Assembly: GCF_014534655.1 (NCBI RefSeq)
Contig: NZ_JACVVD010000001.1
Coordinates: 992,001 to 1,056,000 of the forward strand
DNA: 64,000 nucleotides
From: Paenibacillus sedimenti
GTDB taxonomy: Bacteria > Bacillota > Bacilli > Paenibacillales > NBRC-103111
Direction of reading: 5' to 3'
The position numbers were made by a program, and so were the translations under genes. The notes under the pieces were generated by a model that was given only the letters and a program-made list of their open reading frames with translations, was not told the origin of the DNA and did not search any database. Positions 17,106 to 25,575 of the stretch are shown here, in pieces (position 1 is the first letter of the stretch; each line of letters begins with the position of its first letter).

Positions 17106-18248
17106 CTACATAGATTGAGCATGACGGTAGGCAGGTAAGACGGTGGTGACGTTATACCTTTCATCGACGCTGACGAATAACTGACCGCCAATGACTTTCG
17201 CGCGTTCTTCCATCCCGCTAATTCCCAAGCCTTTGATGCTCGTATCGGTAGGCAGCGCCCCGTTATTGGAAATATTCATCGTTATTAATTTTGGCTCGTA
17301 AGTTAATTCAATCAATACCTGTGTTGCACCGCCGTGACGAATTGCATTCGTCACGGCTTCTTGGGCGTTACGGTACAGAATAAATTCCAGACTCGGATAC
17401 AGTGCATATGGCATACCGTATATCTCCAAATCGATCGTGATGCCGCTGTCCCGAATCAATTCTTCGATCAGCTTGTTCAGCGAATAAGTCTGCATGGTAC
17501 CCTCATCAGGCTTTAAACGGCGTACTGTCGCCCGGAGCAGCTCCATGCTCTCCGTCAACTGGTCGCGTACGGAGAGCATCATATCCATCCCTTGCTGCTG
17601 CTGTGCCGGAAGGATGCGGATACCGGCCTCCATCATCATTTTCAAGCGAATAAGCTTATGTCCGAGATCATCATGGATATCCCTTGAAATGCGGTTACGC
17701 TCATCGGCTTGAGCGATATTTTCGACCTTACGGGCATAATCGATCAACTGCATGCGAGCTTCGTCAAGCTCGTAATGTTTTCTCCGCAGTCGATCATAGA
17801 CCAGTTCCACTTCCTCTTTATTTTGCGATGTGAAAAGCAGCTGCAAGAGGAGGAGGGTAAGCGCGATAAAAATGAGGTTGGCGATTACGTAATGACTGGC
17901 GGGTTGTTCATGCAAGGAAATGTTTAATAGGATGAGTTGAAGGAGCAAACAAGGGTAACGATATTGACTGCCCGCGAGTTGGACATACGAAAGTTGAGTC
18001 GAGTAGAACGTGAGAAATAATAGACCTCCATAAGAATAGCTCAACCAAGCACCAAAACCGATTTCGATTAGCAGGATAAAAAAAGAAAAAGATGCTAAAA
18101 GAGCAATTCTGCGAAGCTCTGCGATCCATATGAGCAGGAGAGTGAAAAAGACAAATTTTCCGTATGAGGAATAGTTTTCCAGATACATAGAAGCAATTGC
18201 CGGTATGAGTATAAGCATGTATCGCGTAAGCGGCAGAAGAGCAGTCAA
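17106..18248 (-). CDS. Sensor histidine kinase (HisKA_3/NarL-type partner)
   Basis: A 380-residue membrane kinase. Residues 1-150 contain about five to six short hydrophobic helices with little outside sequence, the pattern of intramembrane-sensing kinases such as LnrJ and DesK. A coiled-coil linker leads to the HisKA_3 box ERNRISRDIHDDLGHKL with the phospho-accepting His, then the ATPase with N box NAQEAVTNAIRHGG and G box KGLGISGMEERA. The start is uncertain: TTG at 18248 follows AAGGA and gives a sensible first helix; an ATG at 18341 would add 31 residues. It forms an operon with the response regulator and is divergent from the ABC exporter genes. Confidence 0.85.
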   Translation of the reverse strand: MTALLPLTRYMLILIPAIASMYLENYSSYGKFVFFTLLLIWIAELRRIALLASFSFFILLIEIGFGAWLSYSYGGLLFLTFYSTQLSYVQLAGSQYRYPCLLLQLILLNISLHEQPASHYVIANLIFIALTLLLLQLLFTSQNKEEVELVYDRLRRKHYELDEARMQLIDYARKVENIAQADERNRISRDIHDDLGHKLIRLKMMMEAGIRILPAQQQQGMDMMLSVRDQLTESMELLRATVRRLKPDEGTMQTYSLNKLIEELIRDSGITIDLEIYGMPYALYPSLEFILYRNAQEAVTNAIRHGGATQVLIELTYEPKLITMNISNNGALPTDTSIKGLGISGMEERAKVIGGQLFVSVDERYNVTTVLPAYRHAQSM

Positions 18249-18327
18249 TCCGTTCCCGTCCTTTTCCAGCAGGTTTACGAAAATTATAGCACAGTTTTTA
18301 GAAGGGGTAGCAGGGATTTGGCCATAT

Positions 18328-18341
18328 ATGACTTTTGTCAT
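18328..18341. promoter_or_regulatory. Candidate response-regulator operator
   Basis: ATGACTTTTGTCAT is an inverted repeat (ATGAC-TTTT-GTCAT), with a third ATGACT copy at 18350-18355. It lies in the divergent gap between the kinase gene and the ABC exporter genes, where the NarL-type regulator should bind. Assignment is inference from position and symmetry. Confidence 0.4.
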
Positions 18342-18475
18342 GTTGGAAAATGACTAATTCTACCTGTGGTATATCGTCTAATCAAGTACAATTGCTTCAC
18401 GGACAATAAATGGAAGAGAACGCTGATGTTTACGAAGAAAGTTTTGCTGAAGCAAAACTCGAAGGAGAAGATTCT

Positions 18476-19414
18476 ATGAGCTTTATCCAACTCAAGGATG
18501 TCGTTAAAAGGTACAACAACAATATATCTGTGGATCATCTGAATTTAACCATTCAGGAGGGCGAGGTTTTCGGGCTATTAGGTCCGAATGGCGCAGGTAA
18601 AAGCACAACCATCAAAATGCTGAGCGGATTGCTCAAAATCGATCAAGGGCACGTGCTGGTTGACGGTCTTTCCGTCGCGAGTCAACCGCTTGAAGTGAAG
18701 CGCAGAATCGGACTCGTTCCTCAGGATCTGGCGATCTACGAGGGGTTAACTGCGAAGGAAAATGTGACATTTTTCGCGAGGTTATACGGTTTGCGCGGGA
18801 AGCTTCTTAAATCAAGAGTGGAAGAAGCGCTGGACTTCGTCGGATTAGCGGATCGCAGCGGAGATAAAGCGAGTTCTTTTTCGGGTGGAATGAAACGAAG
18901 ATTGAATATCGCATGCGCCATCATGCATCATCCTAAGCTGATCATAATGGATGAACCGACGGTGGGCATCGATCCGCAGTCCCGCAATCATATTCTTGAG
19001 TCGGTTCGCACGTTGAACCGCATGGGTTCTACGATCATTTATACTAGCCACTATATGGAGGAAGTATCGGCGATTTCAACACGAGTCGGGATAATGGACC
19101 ACGGCCATCTGATCGCTTGCGGTACACAGGAGGAGCTACGGTGCAAAGTGGCACAAGACAATAAAATTATTATTCAGGCCGCGAATATCGTGGACGAAGC
19201 GATTCAAGAGCTCAATAATCATCCGCGAATCAAGAAAGTAACTCTTCAAGATCAAATGATCGAATTACTACAATTAGCGTCCTCGCAAGCTTATTTACAG
19301 GATATCTTGTTTATTTTATCTAAACATCAGGTGAAAATCGTTTCGCTTACCCAAGTTGAGCCGGATCTTGAGGCGTTGTTCCTGTCCTTGACAGGGCGAA
19401 CCTTGCGGGATTAG
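18476..19414 (+). CDS. ABC transporter ATP-binding protein (LnrL-like)
   Basis: A 312-residue ABC ATPase of the drug-export (DrrA/CcmA) class. Walker A is GPNGAGKST near residue 39, the Q loop LVPQDLAIYEGL, signature FSGGMKRRLNIAC, Walker B LIIMDEPTVGID and the switch His in YTSHYMEE. The C-terminal 80 residues form the extra domain usual in DrrA-type proteins. The ATG at 18476 has AAGGAG upstream; an earlier in-frame ATG at 18410 lacks one. It drives the two permeases that follow and is divergent from the two-component genes. Confidence 0.92.
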   Translation: MSFIQLKDVVKRYNNNISVDHLNLTIQEGEVFGLLGPNGAGKSTTIKMLSGLLKIDQGHVLVDGLSVASQPLEVKRRIGLVPQDLAIYEGLTAKENVTFFARLYGLRGKLLKSRVEEALDFVGLADRSGDKASSFSGGMKRRLNIACAIMHHPKLIIMDEPTVGIDPQSRNHILESVRTLNRMGSTIIYTSHYMEEVSAISTRVGIMDHGHLIACGTQEELRCKVAQDNKIIIQAANIVDEAIQELNNHPRIKKVTLQDQMIELLQLASSQAYLQDILFILSKHQVKIVSLTQVEPDLEALFLSLTGRTLRD

Positions 19415-19427
19415 GGGGCTGCGCATC

Positions 19428-20612
19428 ATGACCATATGGGTTATCGCCTGGTACGAAATGCTGCGAATACTGCGTATGCGCTACGTACTTATCGTTCAAT
19501 TTATTTTGCCTCTTTTGCTTATATTCATCTTAGGATCAGCACTGTCTAATGCGTTTAAGGTCGAGGACCGATCGCTGAAACCGGTGGAAGTGGATATTGT
19601 TCAATCAGATAAAGGCTCTTTGAGCAACCAATTTCAAAGCTTTCTTGCGGAGCCTGAAATTAAAAAACTTCTAAATGCGAATCCCGTTTCCACAAGAGAT
19701 GAAGCCGTGAAACGGGTAAAGGCGGGAGAATCCGAGTTTGCCCTGATCGTCCCCGCTGATTTCAGCACGAAAGTTATTACGGGTCAAGAAGCAGGGTGGG
19801 AGATGATCCTTGGCAAGGATTACGATCAGAACCTCATCGCTCAAATGACGCTGCGCTCCTTTTTAGAAACAGTGAATCTGATTCAAGCAACCGCGTTAAC
19901 AGCCGATCCTGCTGCGATTAATATGATGAAGAGTCAAGCGGGCAATGCTTTTCAAAATCCGGTTTACCCCGCTTCCTATGTACGTCTCGGAAAACTGAGC
20001 AATTCTGATGCTGCTTATACCGCTACGCAGTATTACGCGGCATCCATGCTTGTTATGTTCTTGTTGTACTCGGGAATGGCCGCAGCAATTGGTTTGCAAA
20101 GCGAGAAGGAGGTTCACACATTGTCACGGTTGAATTCACTGCCTATTTCTAATCTGCAGATTCTGCTGGGCAAAGTGCTGGGGAATACCGGAATTGCATT
20201 GCTGCAAGCTTTTGTCATCATCGGGACAACGACGTTACTGTTCGGAGTGGATTGGGGACACTCATTCCTGATGCTTTTCCTTGTTTGCTTGATGATCATC
20301 ATTGCATCTATGAGTCTTGCGATTCTGGCCATGTGTCTTGCCGGGTCGACGAAGACAATTAGCATGATCTTTCAAATTCTCATTACGGTGATGACTTTTC
20401 TGAGCGGAGGATTTTCGCCATTGCCGGATGGCTTGTTGCATAAACTGGGTGTATTTACAGTGAATCACTGGGGAATGCAAGGTATGCTCCGAATAATGCT
20501 TGGGAGTGACAACTCGATTATCATGCATCACGTGTGGACGCTGGTCGCGATAGCTGCTGGGCTTCTGATCGTTTCTCTGGTCGTATACCGAAAGGCGGGG
20601 TACCATGAATAG
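19428..20612 (+). CDS. ABC-2 type permease (LnrM-like)
   Basis: A 394-residue membrane subunit. One helix at the N-terminus (about residues 22-42), a long extracellular segment (about 45-200), then about five helices ending in a C-terminal segment. The motif LGKVLGNTGIALLQAFVIIG and the TFLSGGFSPLP loop are typical of ABC-2 membrane proteins. Its stop overlaps the start of the next permease by 8 bases, so the two are translated together and likely form a heterodimeric pore. Homologous modules export polyene-like or cell-envelope-active compounds; the actual substrate is unknown. Confidence 0.88.
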   Translation: MTIWVIAWYEMLRILRMRYVLIVQFILPLLLIFILGSALSNAFKVEDRSLKPVEVDIVQSDKGSLSNQFQSFLAEPEIKKLLNANPVSTRDEAVKRVKAGESEFALIVPADFSTKVITGQEAGWEMILGKDYDQNLIAQMTLRSFLETVNLIQATALTADPAAINMMKSQAGNAFQNPVYPASYVRLGKLSNSDAAYTATQYYAASMLVMFLLYSGMAAAIGLQSEKEVHTLSRLNSLPISNLQILLGKVLGNTGIALLQAFVIIGTTTLLFGVDWGHSFLMLFLVCLMIIIASMSLAILAMCLAGSTKTISMIFQILITVMTFLSGGFSPLPDGLLHKLGVFTVNHWGMQGMLRIMLGSDNSIIMHHVWTLVAIAAGLLIVSLVVYRKAGYHE

Positions 20613-21759
20613 TTTCTATATTGCGCTTAATATGCTGCGACGTACGTTGCTTCAGAAAAAAGGATTTCTAATCTATGTGGTCATACCTGCAGCTGTCATT
20701 TCGTTCATTATCGGCGTAGTCGGACAACAACATACAAACCAAAGCAACATCGAATATATCAATGCGGATCGGGGGCCGCTGGGTGCACACCTAGTCCACG
20801 AGCTTTCAACCCTGCCTGATTATCAATTAACGGAAGCTCCGTCGGAACAATCGTTGAAAGAACACGTGATCAAGCAAAAGGTGAGTGCAGCTGTAATGAT
20901 TCCCGAAGGATTCAGCGATACGATGATGAGGGGATCCACAGCCGAGGTTGATCTGTTTCAGATCAGCTTGAATGAATCAACATATTCGCTAAAACTTAAT
21001 CTCGACAGCACATTGTCCAGATATAAAGAAATCATTGATCTTCAACAAAGCATTGGGCTGCAAAATGAGGCATTGGCGGATGCCGTAGAAAAGACGATTG
21101 TTCAAATGGAGAAGCATCAAGTGAAGGCAGCGGTCACCGATTACGATTTGTATACCAATCCGAATATGAGCACGGTTATCGGTTTTATGCTGTTATTCAT
21201 GATGGGATTAATTAATAATACAGTCACTGTGATTATGGAAGACCGCAGACATCGTACGATGGCGCGGATGTATACGGCTCCGGTCAGATCGGCGGAAATT
21301 GTTCTCGGCAATTTTTTAGGCAGTTTCCTTGTGGGCACGTTACAAGTTCTAGCCATCCTTTTGTTCACCAGATATGTCATCAACTACGATTACGGATTGC
21401 CGTTCCTACCGCATTTCATCATTATTGAATTTTTCTTGCTCGCGAGTATGGGAATTGCCAGTGCGATCGCAGGCATGGTCAAAAATTCAACGAATATCAA
21501 CATCATTAATTCCATTGTTATTACGCCGACAAGCATGCTGGGAGGTTGTTTCTGGCCGATAAGTGTGATGCCGGACTGGATGCAGAAAATTTCCAACTTC
21601 GTACCGCAAACGTGGGTGATCGACGCCATCGAACGGATGGCTTCGGGGCAGACGCTGTCTGAGATGTGGATGCATATGGGCATACTAAGCTTGTTCGCCT
21701 TGATCTTGCTTGGAGTCGGTTCGGTGATCCTCAAACCGGGGGAAGCTGAGGCCAGCTAA
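20605..21759 (+). CDS. ABC-2 type permease (LnrN-like)
   Basis: A 384-residue second membrane subunit with the same plan: N-terminal helix (about 18-38), a large outside region, then five to six helices including VLGNFLGSFLVGTLQVLAI and TPTSMLGGCFWPISVMPDW, the conserved ABC-2 loop before the last helices. Overlap with the upstream permease shows translational coupling. It closes the ATPase-permease-permease operon, and a strong hairpin terminator follows. Confidence 0.88.
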   Translation: MNSFYIALNMLRRTLLQKKGFLIYVVIPAAVISFIIGVVGQQHTNQSNIEYINADRGPLGAHLVHELSTLPDYQLTEAPSEQSLKEHVIKQKVSAAVMIPEGFSDTMMRGSTAEVDLFQISLNESTYSLKLNLDSTLSRYKEIIDLQQSIGLQNEALADAVEKTIVQMEKHQVKAAVTDYDLYTNPNMSTVIGFMLLFMMGLINNTVTVIMEDRRHRTMARMYTAPVRSAEIVLGNFLGSFLVGTLQVLAILLFTRYVINYDYGLPFLPHFIIIEFFLLASMGIASAIAGMVKNSTNINIINSIVITPTSMLGGCFWPISVMPDWMQKISNFVPQTWVIDAIERMASGQTLSEMWMHMGILSLFALILLGVGSVILKPGEAEAS

Positions 21760-21787
21760 TCGCCAAAAGTCCCCCATCATACAAAAA

Positions 21788-21830
21788 TAAAGGGCTGCCT
21801 GCGTATCACAGGCTTGCCCTTTTCGTATTT
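21788..21830. terminator. Terminator between the ABC operon and yjcZ
   Basis: Stem AAGGGCTGCCTG / CAGGCTTGCCCTT around CGTATCA, followed by TTTTCGTATTT. A-rich sequence on the other side suggests it also ends the convergent yjcZ-like gene. Confidence 0.8.
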
Positions 21831-21839
21831 ATAATTGAA

Positions 21840-21935
21840 TTAGAGAACGAAAGCGCTAGAGATAATTACCAACAAAATGAAAAGAACCAAAATTGCCGCC
21901 GAAGACGTGTATCCTACACCTGCTCCATAGCTCAT
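21840..21935 (-). CDS. YjcZ family sporulation-type small membrane protein
   Basis: A 31-residue protein: MSYGAGVGYTSS followed by one hydrophobic helix (AAILVLFILLVIISSAFVL). This Gly/Tyr-rich head plus a single helix is the YjcZ family pattern, found in spore-formers and linked to sporulation in Bacillus. AAAGGGTG precedes the ATG at 21935. A longer in-frame reading begins at 22049 but has no ribosome binding site and an unrelated head. It supports the view that the host forms endospores. Confidence 0.85.
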   Translation of the reverse strand: MSYGAGVGYTSSAAILVLFILLVIISSAFVL

Positions 21936-22116
21936 TGTATTCACCCTTTCGTCTTGATCTGATTGAGTTACGAGATAGCATATGGTTAAGTTCCTCAGAA
22001 TGAATGGGCTAATGGGAAGTGCTTTTATGATTGTGCTCCTACCTAGCATGAAAAAAAATCATGGTTTATGTTACAATACAGTGATGACATGATAGTGGGA
22101 ATGGAGAGTCGAGAAC

Positions 22117-22353
22117 ATGCCAATTACTGCAGAAGAAGTAGCTGAATGGATGTTTCAGGAATTGAAATCAGCCGGCATTTTATATCAAAAGGATGCCGTC
22201 GATTATATTGTAAACAACTTTGGCGAATCGTTCATATACGTGAACGAGAACGGTAATCAAGCCATCGGGAAAGATGTGAAAAAAGCGTTTAAAAAATTGC
22301 ACGGCGGGAGAGCGGCCTGGGAACGGGACGGATTCTTCTGGGGCTGGCACTAG
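22117..22353 (+). CDS. Small conserved protein (DUF6953-like)
   Basis: A 78-residue soluble protein with a compact helix-strand-helix make-up: EEVAEWMFQELKSAGILYQKDAVDYI, then SFIYVNENGNQAIGKDV, then a basic stretch KKAFKKLHGGRAAWERDGFFW. I recall similar proteins under DUF6953, frequent in Paenibacillus and Bacillus, with no known function; this label is from memory. GGAGAG lies upstream of the ATG. It is transcribed alone. Confidence 0.65.
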   Translation: MPITAEEVAEWMFQELKSAGILYQKDAVDYIVNNFGESFIYVNENGNQAIGKDVKKAFKKLHGGRAAWERDGFFWGWH

Positions 22354-22551
22354 GCAATAGCGGGAATATTTACAAAGTTAGGCTGGGGCCGCATTGGAAT
22401 AGGCGTCAGCTTTTTTTATACGCTTTCACTTAAAAAAATGTCAATAATCCAAGTTGCTAAAACATAGAATTCATAATAAGATAAGGGTAAGAGGATAAGT
22501 TGTCTGAATATTTAAACAAAAATGCTGGGATTTGATATGGAGGGGATTGCC

Positions 22552-23148
22552 GTGAGTAAGAGTCATGAAGTGGAGTATTGCAACCTAGAGTTACGATTTG
22601 ATCGCCGGCTAATCCGGAATTTCATCAAAGCACTTATTCAGGAAGGTTATTCTTTGTACTGGAATGAGAGTGAGCAGCAATTTATCATTTCGATTCGCAC
22701 GGGTCGTAAGCTGATCAAGCTAAAATTCGAAAGAATTGGTGAGAAATATAAAATTGTTGGCAATTACTCCTTCAAGGATGAGAAGCTCGCTGAAATGATG
22801 GAAAAACTGATTGGGGACACGCGCGGTCACGCGGTGGTAAAAAGGTTTAAAGATCGTCAAATTCTCATTGAGAATATTATGTTCGGTGAGATCATTCGCA
22901 TGGTGGAGATTAGCGGTATCGAACATAAAGTGCTGTATCAGAAGGAGCCCACTGTGACAGTTGAGGAAGTGATGCAAGCGCTGCGATCCAAACGGACAGA
23001 TGAACGAATTCCTATTCTGCGTATGGAACTCGACTACGAATTGGCAACACTTCAAGACGCCATCGCGGCAGGGGATCAGAAAGCTGTGCTGGAAAGCAAG
23101 CTGAGGCTGGTCGAAATGAGACAAGAAATGCTATTATTGGAGATGTGA
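22552..23148 (+). CDS. Conserved hypothetical protein
   Basis: A 198-residue soluble protein I do not recognise. It has an N-terminal alpha/beta part (VEYCNLELRFDRRLIRNFIKALIQEG, then YWNESEQQFIISIRTGRKLIKLKFERIG) and a C-terminal helical part with a charged heptad-like tail (LRMELDYELATLQDAIAAGDQKAVLESKLRLVEMRQEMLLLEM, positions 156-198), probably a coiled coil. The start is GTG at 22552, with GGAGGGG 7 bases upstream; the ATG at 22522 has no such site. A sequence resembling a reversed cre (TGAAAGCGTATAAA, about 22417-22430) lies upstream but misses the conserved C. A terminator follows. Confidence 0.6.
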   Translation: MSKSHEVEYCNLELRFDRRLIRNFIKALIQEGYSLYWNESEQQFIISIRTGRKLIKLKFERIGEKYKIVGNYSFKDEKLAEMMEKLIGDTRGHAVVKRFKDRQILIENIMFGEIIRMVEISGIEHKVLYQKEPTVTVEEVMQALRSKRTDERIPILRMELDYELATLQDAIAAGDQKAVLESKLRLVEMRQEMLLLEM

Positions 23149-23170
23149 AAATGAATAGTGGAATCAAATA

Positions 23171-23216
23171 AAAGGAGAGCCTGTATCCAGATACGGTCTC
23201 TCTTTTGCGTTTTTGT
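23171..23216 (+). terminator. Terminator before the LacI gene
   Basis: Stem AAAGGAGAGCCTGTATC / GATACGGTCTCTCTTTT with a two-base loop, followed by GCGTTTTTG. Confidence 0.8.
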
Positions 23217-23232
23217 TGCGAAAAAATGACTA

Positions 23233-23261
23233 TTGTTAACGTGTGCATAACATGGTATTCT
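23233..23261 (+). promoter_or_regulatory. Candidate promoter of the hexonate operon
   Basis: TTGTTA (23233-23238), 17 bases, TATTCT (23256-23261), 19 bases before the LacI start. An imperfect dyad (TGTTAACG...TGCATAACA, about 23235-23252) overlaps the spacer and could be the autoregulatory LacI-family operator. Confidence 0.45.
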
Positions 23262-23279
23262 GTTCTCAGAGGTGAATGT

Positions 23280-24299
23280 ATGAGCGTTACGATCAAAGAT
23301 ATAGCACGACTAGCAGGCGTATCGCATACGACTGTTTCCAGAGCGCTGAACGATAGTCCGCTAATCAATGAGAAGACGAAAGATCGGATTCGCGCCATCG
23401 CGGAAGAGATGGATTATACGCCGAATTTTAGCGCGAAAAGTTTGGTGCTGGATCGATCTTATAATTTAGGGCTCTTTTTTACCACACTGAGTAAAGGGAC
23501 TTCGGCGGGTTTCTTCTACGATGCGATCCGTGGCGTTAATAGCGTCATTCAAGACCGGTATCAGCTTATTGTCAAAGGCATTGACGACTATACCAGCTTT
23601 CACTCTATTACGCGCAAAAGCTTCGACGGCATTATTGTCGTCAGCCAGAGCGATGAGGATCAGCCGTTGATCGATCATGCGGCGGACAAAGGAATACCGC
23701 TGGTTGTGTTGAACAGGCCTGTAGATACAGTGGGAGTGCTGAACGTCCTCTCTGATGAAGAGCAGGGAGCGTTCCAAGCAACCTCGTATTTAATTCGGCA
23801 GGGACATCGGAATATGGCCTTGATCGAGGGTCGGGTCGGGTTTAAATCCGCTCAGAACCGTAAGGAAGGCTTTGAGAGAGCATTGGCGCATCATGGTATA
23901 ACGCTGAAGCCAAGCCATCGCTTTCCCGGGCTATACGATTTGGAGAGCGGTTATAAAGCAATGCAGCAATTTTTGATGCTCGAGGATCGGCCTACTGCGG
24001 TGTTTTGTTGTAATGATGAGATGGCGCTTGGTGCTATGAAAGCGATCTCGGAAGCAGGATTGCAAGTGCCCGGTGATATATCGGTGATCGGTTTTGACGA
24101 CACGGTATTCGCTGCTTATGTGACCCCCGCATTAACGACCGTGCGTAGACCGATTGAGCAAATCAGCAAAGAAGGCGCCATCCGTCTTCTAGGCAATATA
24201 GAGAACAAACAGTACGCAACGGAGCAAGTGCTTCTAAAAACGGAGCTGATTGTGCGGGAATCCGTACATCCGCTACAATTAACGGGGGAAGAGGGATAA
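23280..24299 (+). CDS. LacI family transcriptional regulator
   Basis: A 339-residue repressor. The N-terminal helix-turn-helix and hinge helix are clear (TIKDIARLAGVSHTTVSRALN, later NFSAKSLV), followed by a periplasmic-binding-protein-type effector domain (GIDDY, DGIIVVSQ, AVFCCNDEMALGAMKA, VIGFDDT, TTVRRPIEQI). The ATG at 23280 has AGAGGTG 5 bases upstream. It is the first gene of the hexonate operon: the LarA-family gene starts 4 bases after its stop. It probably senses gluconate, mannonate or a related acid and represses its own operon. Confidence 0.9.
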   Translation: MSVTIKDIARLAGVSHTTVSRALNDSPLINEKTKDRIRAIAEEMDYTPNFSAKSLVLDRSYNLGLFFTTLSKGTSAGFFYDAIRGVNSVIQDRYQLIVKGIDDYTSFHSITRKSFDGIIVVSQSDEDQPLIDHAADKGIPLVVLNRPVDTVGVLNVLSDEEQGAFQATSYLIRQGHRNMALIEGRVGFKSAQNRKEGFERALAHHGITLKPSHRFPGLYDLESGYKAMQQFLMLEDRPTAVFCCNDEMALGAMKAISEAGLQVPGDISVIGFDDTVFAAYVTPALTTVRRPIEQISKEGAIRLLGNIENKQYATEQVLLKTELIVRESVHPLQLTGEEG

Positions 24300-24303
24300 G
24301 ACG

Positions 24304-25575
24304 ATGAGCATTCTCAGAGAGTTGTTGAAAGATATTCCAATACCGCAAATGGTGAAAATTCGGCAGAAATTTGACCGAACACGGCTGGAGCATCCTGAGA
24401 AGGAGCTTGAGTTCAAGCTCGCCGGCAGCGGTGTAATGGAAAGCATTCTGCCGGGACAGCACGTGGCAGTAGCCGTAGGCAGTCGGGGTATCGCGAACAT
24501 TGCGGGTTTTACAAAAACGACGCTTGATGCGATCAAAGCCAGAGGCGCTTATCCTTTCGTCGTACCGTGCATGGGAAGCCATGGCGGAGCAACAGCTGCC
24601 GGACAAACGGAGGTGCTGCAGCATCTCGGTATTACAGAGGATAGCATGGGAGCCCCGATCCGCTCCTCTATGGAAGTGGTACAAATCGATCAGCTGCCCA
24701 ATGGGCTGCCCGTTTATGTAGACCGCATTGCCTCTGAGGCGGACGCGATTGTCGTCATCAACCGGGTAAAGCCGCATACGGCATTTCGGGGACGCATTGA
24801 AAGCGGTATCATGAAGATGATTGCGATCGGACTCGGTAAGCAAAAAGGGGCCGAGGCGTGCCATCAGCTCGGTTTCAAGTATATGGCTGAGAATGTGCCT
24901 GCGATGGCTGCAATCATGATCGAGAAGCTGCCGATCGTATTCGGCGTGGCACTCGTGGAGAACGCTTACGACGAGACATGCCGCGTAGAGGTGCTTCCTG
25001 CGTCTGAGATCGAAGCGCGCGAAGAGGAACTGTTGGTAGAAGCGAAATCACGTCTGCCCAAAATTTTGTTCGACGAGATTGATGTGTTGGTCATCGATTA
25101 TATCGGCAAAAACATTAGCGGCGACGGCATGGACCCGAATGTCACCGGCCGTTACCCGACACCCTATGCTCATGGCGGCCCTGAAGTGGCTAAAATGGTT
25201 GTTCTGGATCTGACTCCAGAAACAAAAGGGAATGCGAATGGCGTAGGCACCGCAGATTTCACAACGCAGAGGCTTGTCGATAAGACGAATTTGGAGGCTA
25301 CTTACGCTAACGGATTGACTTCGACGGTTTGTGCCCCTACTAAACTCGCTACAACGCTTGAGAACGATTTCTACGCGTTGAAAGCTGCCATCAAAACATG
25401 CAACATTCTTGATTACAACACATGTAAGCTGGTTCGCATACAGGACACGCTTCATCTTGGAGAAATTGAAATTTCCGTTAACCTGCTAGAAGCTGCCCGT
25501 CAGCATCCGGACATTGAGATTTTGACAGAACCATACGAGCTTCAATTTGACAAAGAGGGGAATATTCGCAAATGA
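24304..25575 (+). CDS. LarA-family nickel-pincer hydroxyacid epimerase/racemase
   Basis: A 423-residue protein of the lactate racemase (LarA, DUF2088) superfamily. Four residues line up with the catalytic set of LarA: His93 (GSHGGAT), His158 (KPHTAF), Lys171 (GIMKM) and His187; their spacing (65, 13, 16) is close to that of His108, His174, Lys184 and His200 in Lactiplantibacillus LarA (66, 10, 16). In LarA the lysine binds the nickel-pincer cofactor and His200 holds nickel. Neighbours are a gluconokinase and a mannonate-type SDR, so a 2-epimerase joining D-gluconate and D-mannonate (as reported for the GntE-type LarA homologue) is the best guess. Cofactor genes larB, larC, larE are not in the window. 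Its stop overlaps the kinase start (ATGA). Confidence 0.75.
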   Translation: MSILRELLKDIPIPQMVKIRQKFDRTRLEHPEKELEFKLAGSGVMESILPGQHVAVAVGSRGIANIAGFTKTTLDAIKARGAYPFVVPCMGSHGGATAAGQTEVLQHLGITEDSMGAPIRSSMEVVQIDQLPNGLPVYVDRIASEADAIVVINRVKPHTAFRGRIESGIMKMIAIGLGKQKGAEACHQLGFKYMAENVPAMAAIMIEKLPIVFGVALVENAYDETCRVEVLPASEIEAREEELLVEAKSRLPKILFDEIDVLVIDYIGKNISGDGMDPNVTGRYPTPYAHGGPEVAKMVVLDLTPETKGNANGVGTADFTTQRLVDKTNLEATYANGLTSTVCAPTKLATTLENDFYALKAAIKTCNILDYNTCKLVRIQDTLHLGEIEISVNLLEAARQHPDIEILTEPYELQFDKEGNIRK

